Shown here: positions 1-8,136 of the stretch, piece after piece | How the letters are laid out: each line of letters begins with the position of its first letter | How positions within the stretch are numbered: position 1 is the first letter of the stretch | From: Streptomyces canus | GTDB lineage: Bacteria > Actinomycetota > Actinomycetes > Streptomycetales > Streptomycetaceae | Length of the DNA: 64,000 bases | Direction: 5' to 3' | NCBI RefSeq assembly: GCF_041435015.1 | Contig: NZ_CP107989.1 | Span: 7,254,001-7,318,000, forward strand | Notes under the pieces: generated by a model | The model's input: only the letters and a program-made list of their open reading frames with translations | Told to the model about the DNA's origin: nothing | Databases searched by the model: none | Position numbers and translations under genes: made by a program

Positions 1-392
1 TCCTTCATCTGCCGGTACGCCGCCTGCGCGCACAGGAACGCCCCGTTGAGGTTGGTGTCCACCACATGCCGCCAGGCGTCGTACGGCAGCTCCTCCACCG
101 GCACCCCGCCGGGACCGAACGTCCCCGCGTTGTTGAACAGCAGATCCACCCGCCCGAACCGCTCCACGGCGGCGGCGAACAGCGCGGCCACGTCCTCGGG
201 CCGCGAGACGTCCGTCCGTACGGCGAGACAGGCGCCCTCGGGCACGAGTGCCGCCGTCTCCTCCAGGGTCTCGGTCCGCCGCCCCGCCAGCGCCACCGAC
301 CAGCCCGTACGCAGCAGTTCCACGGCGACCGCACGCCCGATCCCGGAGCCCGCTCCGGTCACCACGGCGGTCTTCACGTTCTTGGTGTCCAT
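1..392 (-). CDS. SDR family oxidoreductase, N-terminal part (cut by window start)
   Basis: The first ~130 residues of a short-chain dehydrogenase/reductase. A Rossmann nucleotide-binding motif TGAGSGIG lies at residues 12-19 and the structural NNAG motif at 87-90, which is the classical SDR spacing. The catalytic Ser and Tyr-x3-Lys would be outside the window, so the substrate cannot be guessed. The start ATG was chosen because it places TGxxxGIG about 12 residues in, as usual for the family. It lies 28 bases downstream of the stop of the Gfo/Idh/MocA gene on the same strand, so the two oxidoreductases are probably co-transcribed. Confidence 0.88.
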   Translation of the reverse strand, partial: MDTKNVKTAVVTGAGSGIGRAVAVELLRTGWSVALAGRRTETLEETAALVPEGACLAVRTDVSRPEDVAALFAAAVERFGRVDLLFNNAGTFGPGGVPVEELPYDAWRHVVDTNLNGAFLCAQAAYRQMK

Positions 393-420
393 GCATCCGC
401 AGCGTAGGTGAGGCAGGGGC

Positions 421-1431
421 TCACGCCGGCGTGAGGAGCTCTCCCGGGTAGCGCACGCCGATCCGGTCCCGTACCGCGTCGAGCGTCCGCATCACCGCGA
501 GGGTGCCCTCCAGCGGCACCAGCGGCGACTGGCTCTCCCCGCCCCGCAGCGCCCGCATGACCTCGCGGGCCTCGTGCTTGAGGCTGTTGCGCGGCCCGTC
601 GGCCGGGTCGGCGACGAACTCCTCCGGGTCACGTCCGTCGCGGTGCAGAACGAAACGGTCCGGGTGGAAGAAGCCGTTCGGGATGTCGATCCGGCCCAGC
701 GAGCCGGTGACCGACGCGATCGTGGCGGTGCCGCCGGTCAGGGAGCAGTGCAGGGAGGCGAGCGCCCCGCTGTCCCAGGACAGCAGCGCGCCCGTCTGGA
801 GGTCCACGCCCTCCTCGGAGAGCACGGCCTTCGCCGTGACGTCCGAGGGCTCCCCGAGCAGCAGATGCGCGAACGACACCGGGTACACCCCGAGGTCGAG
901 GAGCGCGCCCCCGCCCTGCGCCGGGTCCCGCAGCCGGTGCGCGGGCGGGAAGGGCCCGGCGAGCCCGAAGTCGGCCTGCACCGTGCGGATCTCACCGATC
1001 GCGCCGTCGTCGACGAGGGCCTTGAGCCGCCGGATCAGCGGGTTGCAGTACATCCACATGGCCTCCATGAGGAAGCGGTCGTGCTCCTTCGCGAGCGCGA
1101 CCAGCTCCTCGGCCTCCCGCGCGTTCAGCGTGAACGCCTTCTCGCACAGCACGTTGCGGCCGGCGGTCAGGCACAGCCCGGCGGCCGCGCGGTGCGCCGC
1201 GTGCGGGGTGGCGACGTACACGACATCGATGTCCGCGTCCTCGGCCAGGGCGCCCCAGTCGCCGTACGCCCGCTCGATCCCGAACCGCTCCGCGAACACC
1301 TTCGCCGAGGCCTCGGACCGCGAAGCCACCGCGACCACCTCCGCGTCCGGCAGATCGACCAGGTCCGCGGTGAACGCGGCCGCGATCCCGCCCGTCGCCA
1401 GAATCCCCCAGCGCACGCTCTGCTCCGTCAT
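421..1431 (-). CDS. Gfo/Idh/MocA family NAD(P)-dependent oxidoreductase
   Basis: A 336-residue predicted cytoplasmic dehydrogenase of the Gfo/Idh/MocA type, which oxidise or reduce sugars, inositols or related polyols with NAD(P). The N-terminal Rossmann fold starts with [13 protein letters not shown] (residues 8-20). The family's EKP signature appears as CEKAF at 96-100, keeping the functionally important Glu and Lys. A second-domain [12 protein letters not shown] stretch near residue 175 matches the conserved region with the active-site Asp. Length is normal for the family. The ATG start gives the Rossmann motif right at the N terminus. The gene is followed closely by the SDR gene, and is divergent from the drug efflux gene. 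The substrate is unknown. Confidence 0.9.
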   Translation of the reverse strand: MTEQSVRWGILATGGIAAAFTADLVDLPDAEVVAVASRSEASAKVFAERFGIERAYGDWGALAEDADIDVVYVATPHAAHRAAAGLCLTAGRNVLCEKAFTLNAREAEELVALAKEHDRFLMEAMWMYCNPLIRRLKALVDDGAIGEIRTVQADFGLAGPFPPAHRLRDPAQGGGALLDLGVYPVSFAHLLLGEPSDVTAKAVLSEEGVDLQTGALLSWDSGALASLHCSLTGGTATIASVTGSLGRIDIPNGFFHPDRFVLHRDGRDPEEFVADPADGPRNSLKHEAREVMRALRGGESQSPLVPLEGTLAVMRTLDAVRDRIGVRYPGELLTPA

Positions 1432-1549
1432 CCCGGCTCCACCCTCGCTCACGTGACCCTCGCCACTCTGTACGAGCTGAGAGCATAGGTGGCCGGGGGG
1501 GCCGGGCGTTGCCCCCGGGACAGCGCAGCACTCGGAGAGGGAGGGGCAC

Positions 1550-2848
1550 ATGCCCGAGCAGGGGCCACCGACACCGCACCTGGAGCAGCGGGCGGCCGCG
1601 GCGGGCAAGGAACCACCCACGGTCGCCGTCCGCCGCACCGGCCTGCTCGTCACCCTGCTCCTCGGCGGACTCACCGCCACGCCACCGCTGGCGATGGACA
1701 TGTACCTCCCCTCGCTGCCGGAGGTCACCGACGCCCTGCACGCGCCCGCCGCCACCGTCCAGCTCACCCTCACCGCCTGTCTGCTCGGCATGGCCCTCGG
1801 CCAGCTCGTGGTCGGCCCGATGAGCGACCGCTGGGGCCGCAGGCGCCCGCTGCTCGCCGGTCTCGCCGTGTACGTCGTCGCCACCGCGCTGTGTGCCGTC
1901 GCGCCGACGGTGGAGTTCCTGGTCGGCTTCCGGCTGGCGCAGGGTCTCGCGGGCGCGGCGGGCATAGTGATCGCCCGGGCCGTGGTCCGGGACCTGTACG
2001 ACGGCGTGGCGATGGCCCGCTTCTTCTCCACCCTCATGCTGATCGGCGGGGTCGCACCGATCGTCGCGCCGCTGATCGGCGGGCAGATCCTGCGGGTGAC
2101 GGACTGGCGGGGGGTGTTCGTGGTCCTGACGGTCATCGGGGCGCTGCTCGCCGCCCTGGTCTGGGCGCGGCTGCCCGAGACCCTGCCGGCGGCCGAGCGG
2201 CACACCGGCGGCGTCGGCGAGGCCCTGCACTCGATGCGCCGCCTCCTCACCGACCTGCCCTTCACCGGCTACCTGCTCACCGGCGGCTTCGCCTTCGCCG
2301 CGCTGTTCGCCTACATCTCGGCCTCCCCGTTCGTGATCCAGGAGATCTACGGCGCCTCCCCGCAGACCTTCAGCCTGCTGTTCGGCGTGAACTCCGTCGG
2401 GCTGGTCGTCGTCGGCCAGATCAACGGCAAGGTGCTGGTGGGCAGGGTGAGCCTGGACCGGGTCCTGGGCGTGGGCCTGCTGGTCGTGACCGCGGCGGCC
2501 GCGGCGCTGCTCCTGATGGCGACCGGGGTGTTCGGCGAGGTGGGCCTGGCTCCCGTCGCCGCCGCGCTCTTCGTCCTGATGTCGGCGATGGGCGTCACCC
2601 TGCCCAACGCCCAGTCCCTCGCGCTCCTGCGCACCAAGCACTCCGCCGGCTCCGCCTCCGCCCTGCTCGGCACCTCGTCCTTCCTCATCGGTGCGATCGC
2701 CTCCCCGCTGGTCGGGATGGCCGGGGAGGACACGGCCGTCCCGATGGCGGTCGTCCAACTGGCGGCAGCACTGGTAGCGCTCACCTGTTTCATGGCAATG
2801 TGCCGTTCTGGGAACAGGCGTGCGACTACGGAAGGAGCGGGGAGCTGA
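1550..2848 (+). CDS. Bcr/CflA-type multidrug efflux MFS transporter
   Basis: A 432-residue inner-membrane proton antiporter of the major facilitator superfamily, DHA1 group. The opening of TM1 with MDMYLPSLPEV, the TM2-TM3 loop motif A (GPMSDRWGRRRPLL) and the LAQGLAGAAG segment of TM4 are typical of the Bcr/CflA drug-resistance branch (bicyclomycin, chloramphenicol exporters). Twelve hydrophobic segments can be followed. A strong ribosome binding site (GGAGAGGGAGGGG) precedes the ATG. About 35 residues precede TM1, so a later start is possible but has no comparable binding site. Its stop overlaps the beginning of the serine hydrolase gene. The actual drug exported cannot be read from sequence. 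Confidence 0.92.
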   Translation: MPEQGPPTPHLEQRAAAAGKEPPTVAVRRTGLLVTLLLGGLTATPPLAMDMYLPSLPEVTDALHAPAATVQLTLTACLLGMALGQLVVGPMSDRWGRRRPLLAGLAVYVVATALCAVAPTVEFLVGFRLAQGLAGAAGIVIARAVVRDLYDGVAMARFFSTLMLIGGVAPIVAPLIGGQILRVTDWRGVFVVLTVIGALLAALVWARLPETLPAAERHTGGVGEALHSMRRLLTDLPFTGYLLTGGFAFAALFAYISASPFVIQEIYGASPQTFSLLFGVNSVGLVVVGQINGKVLVGRVSLDRVLGVGLLVVTAAAAALLLMATGVFGEVGLAPVAAALFVLMSAMGVTLPNAQSLALLRTKHSAGSASALLGTSSFLIGAIASPLVGMAGEDTAVPMAVVQLAAALVALTCFMAMCRSGNRRATTEGAGS

Positions 2849-3975
2849 GCGCACCGAGACTGCGCATCGACACACCGGAACGGGCCGGGCTCGACACCGG
2901 GGAACTCCGGCTTCTCGTCCGGGAGTTCCATGCCCTCACCGCCGGCGCACACCCCTGGGCCCCGGGTGCCGTCCTGGCCGCCGGGCGCGGCCCGGTGATC
3001 GCCGTGGAGGAGGCGTCGGGCTGGGCCGTCCGCTACGCGTCCTACGACCCCGAAGCCGACGCGGGCGTGGAACTGCCCCCGGACGCACGCGTCCCCGTCC
3101 GGGTGGACACGCCCTTCGACCTCGCCTCCCTCACCAAGCTGTTCACGGCCGTGGCCGCGGTGCAGCAGATCGAGCGCGGCACGCTGGGCATAGACGCGCG
3201 CGTAGGCGCCTACCTGCCCGACTTCACGGCGGCCGCGACGCACTCCGTCACCGTCCGCGAGCTGCTCACCCACACCTCGGGACTGCGCCCCGAACTCCCT
3301 CTCCACGACTGCGACAGCGACGAGGAGCGCCTGAACCTCCTGCGCGCCGAGCCGCCCATCGGCGTCCCCGGCACCTACACCTACTCCGACCTCAACCCGC
3401 TCCTCCTCCAGCACGTCCTCGAACGCATCACCGGCCGCCCCCTCGACGTCCTCGTCCACGAGGGCATCACCCGCCCCCTCGGCATGACGTCCACCCGCTT
3501 CGGCCCCTGCCCGGGAGCGGCGGCCACGGAGGACCAGCGCCGGCCGTGGGCCAAAGCGGACCGGGGGATGCTGCGGGGCCTGGTGCACGACGAGAACGCG
3601 TGGTCGCTGGGCGGAGTGGCAGGCCACGCGGGCCTCTTCTCGACCGCACGCGACCTCGCGATCTTCTGCCGGGCCCTGCTGGCGGGCGGCGCGTACGGCC
3701 CCGCCCGCATCCTCGGCCCGGACTTCGTGGAGCTGCTGCTGACCCCACCGGGGCTGGGCTTCGCCATCGACCAGACGTGGTTCATGGGCGAGCTCGCGGG
3801 GCACGGGGCGGCGGGCCACACGGGCTTCACGGGCACGTCCCTGGTCCTGGACCCGGCGACGGACACCTTCGTGGTCCTGCTGGCCAACACGGTCCACCCG
3901 CGAAGACGCCCGCCGGACAACAGGCCGAGGGCACAGGCGGCGACGAGGGTGGCGCGGGCGGTGAGGGGGGCGTGA
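2845..3975 (+). CDS. Serine hydrolase, beta-lactamase/PBP fold
   Basis: A 376-residue serine hydrolase of the class C beta-lactamase / DD-peptidase / esterase fold (beta-lactamase family, Pfam PF00144). The nucleophile motif SLTK (Ser95-x-x-Lys98, numbered from the chosen start), the YSD-N motif (YSDLN, replacing Tyr-x-Asn) and a late HTG motif in GHTGFTG are present in the right order. No signal peptide is visible, suggesting a cytoplasmic enzyme. No ATG lies near the N terminus. I chose a CTG whose CTGA overlaps the stop of the efflux gene, like a standard ATGA overlap, with GGAAGGAG just upstream. An in-frame GTG 45 bases earlier (2800) is the alternative. The 3' end of the gene is partly duplicated just downstream. 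Confidence 0.72.
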   Translation: MSAPRLRIDTPERAGLDTGELRLLVREFHALTAGAHPWAPGAVLAAGRGPVIAVEEASGWAVRYASYDPEADAGVELPPDARVPVRVDTPFDLASLTKLFTAVAAVQQIERGTLGIDARVGAYLPDFTAAATHSVTVRELLTHTSGLRPELPLHDCDSDEERLNLLRAEPPIGVPGTYTYSDLNPLLLQHVLERITGRPLDVLVHEGITRPLGMTSTRFGPCPGAAATEDQRRPWAKADRGMLRGLVHDENAWSLGGVAGHAGLFSTARDLAIFCRALLAGGAYGPARILGPDFVELLLTPPGLGFAIDQTWFMGELAGHGAAGHTGFTGTSLVLDPATDTFVVLLANTVHPRRRPPDNRPRAQAATRVARAVRGA

Positions 3976-4304
3976 GGTCTTTGCAGGCGTCCGGCGTTTG
4001 AGACGAGCGACGGCGGGGCCCACCCCCATACCGGCCGCCCATGGAGTCCTTCGTGGTGCTGCTCGCCAACGCCCCCGGACAACAGGCCGAGGGCACGGCC
4101 GGCGACGAGGGTGGCGCGGGCGGTGAGGGGGGCGTGAGGCTTTTCAGCCTGTCCGGCGTTGAGAACGAGGCCCCTTCAGGGCCGATGGCGGTCTGGGGAA
4201 GCGCGGCCCGCAGCGGGGTCGAAGGGGCAGCGCCCCTGGGACGGGACGGGTAGGGGCGGCGGGGGCGAGAAAGCCGGCGAGGCCCACCCTCACCGGCCGC
4301 CCAT
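3866..4304 (+). repeat. Degenerate local duplication of the hydrolase 3' end and following spacer
   Basis: The last ~110 bases of the serine hydrolase gene plus its spacer (3866-4047) recur in altered form at 4048-4304. Both copies share CTTCGTGGT, GGACAACAGGCCGAGGGCAC, the GACGAGGGTGGCGCGGGCGG run and then GCGTGAGG, and both end in CCGGCCGCCCAT. The second copy lacks about 18 bases, so it no longer reads in the hydrolase frame. The stretch has no gene of its own. The first copy ends just before the second hydrolase tail and the second ends at the promoter of the next gene. Confidence 0.7.
4150..4266 (+). repeat. Streptomyces-type GC-rich dispersed intergenic repeat
   Basis: A segment starting TGTCCGGCGTTGAGAACGAG and ending in GGGACGGGACGGGTAGGGGC, with an internal stem (AGGGGCAGCGCCCCT). 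I recognise this sequence style as a repeat found between many Streptomyces genes, usually as CCGGCGTTTGAGGACGAG followed by a run ending in AGCCCCCAGGGA. A shorter version (CGTCCGGCGTTTGAGACGAG) is at about 3986. Its function is unknown. Confidence 0.55.
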
Positions 4305-4309
4305 AGAAT
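4304..4309 (+). promoter_or_regulatory. -10 box TAGAAT, probably giving a leaderless mRNA
   Basis: TAGAAT lies six bases before the GTG start of the Rsm22-like gene. With a normal -10 to +1 distance, transcription would begin at the GTG itself. There is no ribosome binding site in front of the start, which agrees. No convincing -35 box was seen. Confidence 0.55.
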
Positions 4310-4315
4310 CCTCGG

Positions 4316-5305
4316 GTGACCGCCCCCGCACCCCCGTCCGAAACCCTCCGCGCCGCCCTCGCCACCCTCCTCGACGGCCTCCCCCCGAAGCAGGCGGCCC
4401 AGGCGGTGGACCGCCTGATCGCCAACTACCGCGGGACCACCCCCACCGACGCCCCGATCCTCCGCGACCGCGCGGACGTGGCCGCCTACGCCGCGTACCG
4501 CATGCCCGCCACCTTCGAGGCGGTCCACGCGGCCCTGGAGGCATTCGCCGAGGCCACCCCCGACTGGATCCCCACCGGTCACACCGACATCGGCGGCGGG
4601 ACCGGCGCCGCCACCTGGGCGGTCGCCGCCACCTGGCCGGGCGACCGCGCGGTCACCGTCCTCGACTGGTCCGACCCCGCGCTCGCCCTCGGCCGCGAGA
4701 TCGCCACCGCGAACCCGGCCCTGCGCGACGCCCACTGGCAGCGCACCAGGATCGGCAAGGACCTCACCCTGCCGGCCACGGATCTGGTCACCGTCTCGTA
4801 CGTCCTCAACGAGCTCACCCCCGCCGACCGCACCGCCCTCGTGGACACCGCGGCGGCATCGGCACAGACCGTCGTGATCGTCGAGGCCGGCACCCCCGCC
4901 GGATACGCCCGTGTCATCGAGGCCCGCGACCGCCTGATCACCGCCGGCTTCCGGGTCGCCGCGCCCTGCCCGCACAGCGCCGCGTGCCCGATCGTCCCCG
5001 GTGAGGACTGGTGCCACTTCTCGGCGCGGGTCAGCCGGTCGTCCCTCCACCGTCGGGTCAAGGGCGGCTCACTGCCGTACGAGGACGAGAAGTTCAGCTA
5101 CGTGGCGGCGACCCGACTCCCGGCGACCCCGGCCCAGGCCCGCGTGATCCGCCGGCCGCAGATCCGCAAGGGACAGGTACTCCTCGACCTGTGCGAGCCC
5201 GACGAGCAACTGACCCGCCGCACGGTCACCAAGCGGCACGGTGACCTGTACAAGGCGGCGAGGGACGCGGCGTGGGGCGACGGATGGCCCCCGGCGGACC
5301 ACTAG
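4316..5305 (+). CDS. Rsm22-like small-ribosomal-subunit methyltransferase family protein
   Basis: A 329-residue predicted SAM-dependent methyltransferase of the Rsm22 family, proteins related to mitochondrial small ribosomal subunit assembly. The SAM-binding loop is DIGGGTGAATWA near residue 92 and an acidic strand end VTVLDWSD follows. VSYVLNEL is the conserved motif after the third strand. The C-terminal part carries a cysteine cluster (APCPHSAACPIVP...WCHF) typical of Rsm22, where such Cys residues may bind an iron-sulfur cluster or zinc. The exact rRNA target in bacteria is not established to my knowledge. The start is a GTG without a Shine-Dalgarno, consistent with the leaderless promoter. 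Confidence 0.85.
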   Translation: MTAPAPPSETLRAALATLLDGLPPKQAAQAVDRLIANYRGTTPTDAPILRDRADVAAYAAYRMPATFEAVHAALEAFAEATPDWIPTGHTDIGGGTGAATWAVAATWPGDRAVTVLDWSDPALALGREIATANPALRDAHWQRTRIGKDLTLPATDLVTVSYVLNELTPADRTALVDTAAASAQTVVIVEAGTPAGYARVIEARDRLITAGFRVAAPCPHSAACPIVPGEDWCHFSARVSRSSLHRRVKGGSLPYEDEKFSYVAATRLPATPAQARVIRRPQIRKGQVLLDLCEPDEQLTRRTVTKRHGDLYKAARDAAWGDGWPPADH

Positions 5306-5328
5306 GCCCGATCCGCCGGGGGCCGCGG

Positions 5329-5535
5329 TCACGTCGACGCTTCCCCCGCCGCTTTCCCCGCCGCGTCCCCCTCCCGCTTCTCCTGGAGTTTCCGTAGCAG
5401 TTCCCGCTTGTGTGCCTGCGGGTCCCGCGCGGCGCCGACGCGGCCATCACGGTTGCCGCCGCGCAGCGCCTTGCGGCCGATGTTGCTGCGGGTCCCGCCG
5501 ACTCCGAGCATGCCGCCCGTTCCACCTCGTGCCAT
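5329..5535 (-). CDS. Small DUF6243-like protein
   Basis: A 68-residue basic, glycine-rich protein beginning MARGGTGGMLGVGGTR and containing GRKALRGGN and DPQAHKRELLRKLQEK. This pattern matches a small actinobacterial family that I know as DUF6243. There is no membrane segment or signal peptide, and no function is known. The ATG was chosen with AAGGGGCAG upstream. Five in-frame residues further upstream (MKGQV) are possible but overlap the binding site. It is divergent from a TetR regulator, and the palindrome between them suggests shared control. Confidence 0.75.
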   Translation of the reverse strand: MARGGTGGMLGVGGTRSNIGRKALRGGNRDGRVGAARDPQAHKRELLRKLQEKREGDAAGKAAGEAST

Positions 5536-5560
5536 GACCTGCCCCTTCACTCACTCGACA

Positions 5561-5582
5561 CGAAACGAGACGTATCGTTTCG
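5561..5582. promoter_or_regulatory. Palindromic TetR-type operator
   Basis: A perfect inverted repeat with arms CGAAACGA and TCGTTTCG separated by six bases (GACGTA). It sits in the gap between the DUF6243 gene (start 26 bases away) and the divergent TetR gene. Size and symmetry are typical of TetR-family autoregulatory operators. Binding by the neighbouring TetR is an inference. Confidence 0.7.
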
Positions 5583-5630
5583 CTGAATGTCTCCCACTCT
5601 CCGGCGAGACGCACCGTCTTGTCAACCTGG

Positions 5631-5636
5631 TAGGTT
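5631..5636 (+). promoter_or_regulatory. -10 box TAGGTT of the tetR gene, probably leaderless
   Basis: TAGGTT ends exactly six bases before the ATG of the TetR gene, with no ribosome binding site between. The same layout is seen in front of several other genes in the window. Confidence 0.5.
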
Positions 5637-5642
5637 CGCCCC

Positions 5643-6272
5643 ATGGCCACGCAGAAGTCCAAGCAGTCCGCCCCCGACACCACCCGTCGTAGCGAGAAGT
5701 CCCGCCGGGCCATCTACGACGCCGCCCTCGACCTCGTCGCCGAGGTCGGCTACCCCAGGGCCACGATCGAGGGGATCGCCGCCCGTGCCGGGGTCGGCAA
5801 GCAGACGATCTACCGCTGGTGGTCGTCGAAGGCGGAGGTGCTGATGGAGGCCTTCCTCGACCTGAGCGAGCAGGCGGCACACGAGGCCGGCGCCGAGGAG
5901 ACGTACACCATTCCGGACACCGGTGATCTCGCCGCCGACCTCAAGGCCGTACTGCGCCTCACCGTGGACCAGCTCAAGGACCCCCGCTTCGAGGCCCCCT
6001 CCCGCGCCCTGGCCGCCGAGGGCGTCGTCAACGAGCAGGTCGGCCGGGCCTTCATGGCCAAGCTCCTCGAACCGTCGCTCCAGCTCTACGTCGACCGGGT
6101 GCGCGCCGCCCAGGAGGCCGGCCAGGTGCGCCCCGAGATCGACCCGCGCATCGCCCTCGAACTCTGGGTCTCCCCCCTCGCCCAGCGCTGGCTCCAGTAC
6201 ACCGGCCCGATCACCTACGACTACACCGACACCCTCGTCGACTACGCCCTCCACGGCATCGCACCGCGCTGA
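5643..6272 (+). CDS. TetR/AcrR family transcriptional regulator
   Basis: A 209-residue one-component repressor. The N-terminal helix-turn-helix is RATIEGIAARAGVGKQTIYR at about residues 39-58, followed by WWSSKAEVLMEAF, the usual end of the TetR DNA-binding domain. The C-terminal ligand domain has a LRLTVDQLKDPRFE region like TetR_C_16-type regulators. The ligand is unknown. It is divergent from the DUF6243 gene and probably controls itself and that gene through the palindrome between them. No transporter is adjacent. Confidence 0.93.
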   Translation: MATQKSKQSAPDTTRRSEKSRRAIYDAALDLVAEVGYPRATIEGIAARAGVGKQTIYRWWSSKAEVLMEAFLDLSEQAAHEAGAEETYTIPDTGDLAADLKAVLRLTVDQLKDPRFEAPSRALAAEGVVNEQVGRAFMAKLLEPSLQLYVDRVRAAQEAGQVRPEIDPRIALELWVSPLAQRWLQYTGPITYDYTDTLVDYALHGIAPR

Positions 6273-6384
6273 GCCGCACACGAGACGCTCACTCACGCGC
6301 AAATCCGCTCAGGGCCCCCCGGAGCGGAGGAAGGTGGGACCATAAGGCATGCTGTTCCGCACGACAGCGAGGCGAGGGTGGTAG

Positions 6385-7122
6385 ATGAGCGCGGAGTCGG
6401 GGGGCCTGACCGGCCTGCAGGGCAAACTCTCCCAATGGCTGCGCGGACGCCGGCCGAAGGAGGCCGCCGCCGGGGACGAAGGCGGCCGTGAGGCCCTGCT
6501 GCTGGCCGCTGCCTCAGCGGGACTCCCGCTCGCGCCCGCCGCGCATCCCGCCCCCGGGTACCGGTGTTCCTGCGACCGGGTCGGATGTCCCACGCCCGCC
6601 CGTCATCCCGTGTCCTTCGCCTGGCAGACCCAGTCGACCACCGACCGCGCGCAGATCGAGCGCTGGGCCCGGCACCAGCCGCAGGCCAACTTCATCACCG
6701 CGACCGGCATGGTCCACGACGTCCTCGACGTCCCCCTGGAGGCCGGGCGGGAAGCGCTCGAGCGGCTCCTGGGCTCCGGGATCGAGGTCGGACCCGTCGC
6801 CGAGAGCGACGACGGCCGGCTCCTGTTCTTCACCCTCACCCGCGGCACCCCCGAGGACGAGGACGAGTGGTGGCCGTGCGAACTGGACTGCCACCCCGAG
6901 ACGGCCGACGAACACCCCGGCCTGCGCTGGCACTGCCGAGGCTCCTACGTCCTCGTACCGCCCGCCCGGCTGCCCGGCGACCAGGCCGTGCACTGGGTCC
7001 GCGGCCTCGAACACCCGCTGCCCGACCCGCTGAGCCTCCTGGAAGTCCTCACCGACGCCTGCTCCCGCTACGTCGGCGAGGAGCCGGACCACGAGAACGC
7101 GGCCTGGCCCCTGCGCCGGTAG
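6385..7122 (+). CDS. Bifunctional primase/polymerase (prim-pol) domain protein
   Basis: A 245-residue protein related to the small bifunctional DNA primase/polymerase N-terminal family (PF09250-like) that is common in Streptomyces. The segment GYRCSCDRVGCPTPARHPV at about 55-73 and QIERWARHQPQANFITATG after it are typical of this family, where related proteins have a small Cys cluster and a conserved aspartate region (HDVLDVPLEAG). There is no helicase domain as in plasmid replication proteins and no plasmid or phage genes nearby. It is therefore a stand-alone chromosomal version with no assigned role. The ATG start is preceded by a weak purine tract (GAGGGTGGTAG). It is convergent with the efe operon. 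Confidence 0.72.
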   Translation: MSAESGGLTGLQGKLSQWLRGRRPKEAAAGDEGGREALLLAAASAGLPLAPAAHPAPGYRCSCDRVGCPTPARHPVSFAWQTQSTTDRAQIERWARHQPQANFITATGMVHDVLDVPLEAGREALERLLGSGIEVGPVAESDDGRLLFFTLTRGTPEDEDEWWPCELDCHPETADEHPGLRWHCRGSYVLVPPARLPGDQAVHWVRGLEHPLPDPLSLLEVLTDACSRYVGEEPDHENAAWPLRR

Positions 7123-7137
7123 CGAGCCGACCGGTCT

Positions 7138-8136
7138 CTACGAACCCTTCGCGGACGTCAGTCCCTGGATCCGGCCGAGCACGGTGACCTGCTGCTTGCC
7201 CGCGCCCTTGGGCGGATCGACGGCCACCGAGTTGGAGACGATCTCCATCGTCAGGGACTGCTTGATCTCGCCGGTCGTCAGGGCCCGCACGGCATCGTTG
7301 GTGGGGATCGAGGTGCCCGGGGCGGCCGTCTGCTTCGTGTAGAGGTGCGTGGCGAAGAACACCAGCGCCCCGCCGTCCTTGGTGCGCAGGGCCAGTGGTT
7401 GGTAGTCGCCGCTCGTCATCGGTTCGTCGATGTACTGGGTGACCAGGCCCGGCCGCTTGCCGTCCTTCTCGCGCGCCGCACGCCACGTGCTGGTGTACGC
7501 GCCGTCCGCGAAGGTGTCGCCGCCGCTCTTGAGGTAGGTCGCGTACTCCTGGCCCACCTCACCGGGCGGGACGGCCAGTTCGGCCGAGTTCACCGGCACC
7601 GTCTCGGCCCAGCCGTCCGCGTCCTTCTTGAACTGCGGCACCTTGCCCTCGGCCACCAGCGTCAGATACGCCGCCTGGAACGGCTCGCCCAGGCCGTTGC
7701 GGGTGAACACGAGCAGCCAGCGCGCGGAACCGCCCTTGTTGCCGGCCGCGTCGGCGACGAACCAGCGCGGCCAGCCCGCCTTCTTCGGGATGGTGTACGT
7801 CACGTCCGACAGCTTCAGCGGTGTGTGCGTGGCATTGCCGCTCGGGCTGTTGACCTTGCCGGCCTTCAGCCGCGCCGCGTCGATGGCGCCGAGCGCCCCG
7901 GTGACGTGGGTGGCGTCCAGCGAGCCGTCGTACGCCTTGTCCGCCGCGTTGTACGCGTTCGTGAACTGCTGGAGCGCCTTGGCGGCCTCCGCCTTGGTGG
8001 TCGCGGGAAGCACCTCCCGCTCGCCGTGCACCACCATGCATCCGCTCGCCGTCAACGACAAAGCGGTCACAGAGGCTGCTATCAGTGCGCTCCGGTCAAG
8101 CCTGCGGAGCCTTCGAGGGCCGCGATCCCTGCTCAT
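7138..8136 (-). CDS. Predicted lipoprotein at the end of the efe operon
   Basis: A 332-residue secreted lipoprotein of unknown function. After a basic N terminus (RGPRRLRRLDR) there is a hydrophobic stretch and a lipobox LTASGC around residues 28-33, so the mature protein would be anchored to the outer face of the membrane by its Cys. No catalytic motif was recognised. Its start lies inside the 3' end of efeU (41-base overlap), so it is translated from the same mRNA and may be coupled. The position suggests a role in iron uptake or in the cell-envelope function of this operon, but that is inference. A somewhat similar composition is seen in the truncated gene at the right edge of the window. 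Confidence 0.75.
   Translation of the reverse strand: MSRDRGPRRLRRLDRSALIAASVTALSLTASGCMVVHGEREVLPATTKAEAAKALQQFTNAYNAADKAYDGSLDATHVTGALGAIDAARLKAGKVNSPSGNATHTPLKLSDVTYTIPKKAGWPRWFVADAAGNKGGSARWLLVFTRNGLGEPFQAAYLTLVAEGKVPQFKKDADGWAETVPVNSAELAVPPGEVGQEYATYLKSGGDTFADGAYTSTWRAAREKDGKRPGLVTQYIDEPMTSGDYQPLALRTKDGGALVFFATHLYTKQTAAPGTSIPTNDAVRALTTGEIKQSLTMEIVSNSVAVDPPKGAGKQQVTVLGRIQGLTSAKGS

Noticed and set aside
421..2265. 614-residue reading of the Gfo/Idh/MocA gene with a long N-terminal extension
   Set aside because: The extra residues are antisense to the efflux gene and have no domain; the ATG at 1431 places the Rossmann motif at the N terminus.
1489..2844. 828-residue fused reading through the efflux gene into the hydrolase
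   Set aside because: The N-terminal part is an out-of-frame translation of the Bcr/CflA gene; only the part after about 2845 resembles a protein family.
4041..4253. Short gene in the duplicated hydrolase tail
   Set aside because: It starts inside the degenerate copy, has no ribosome binding site and runs into a dispersed repeat.
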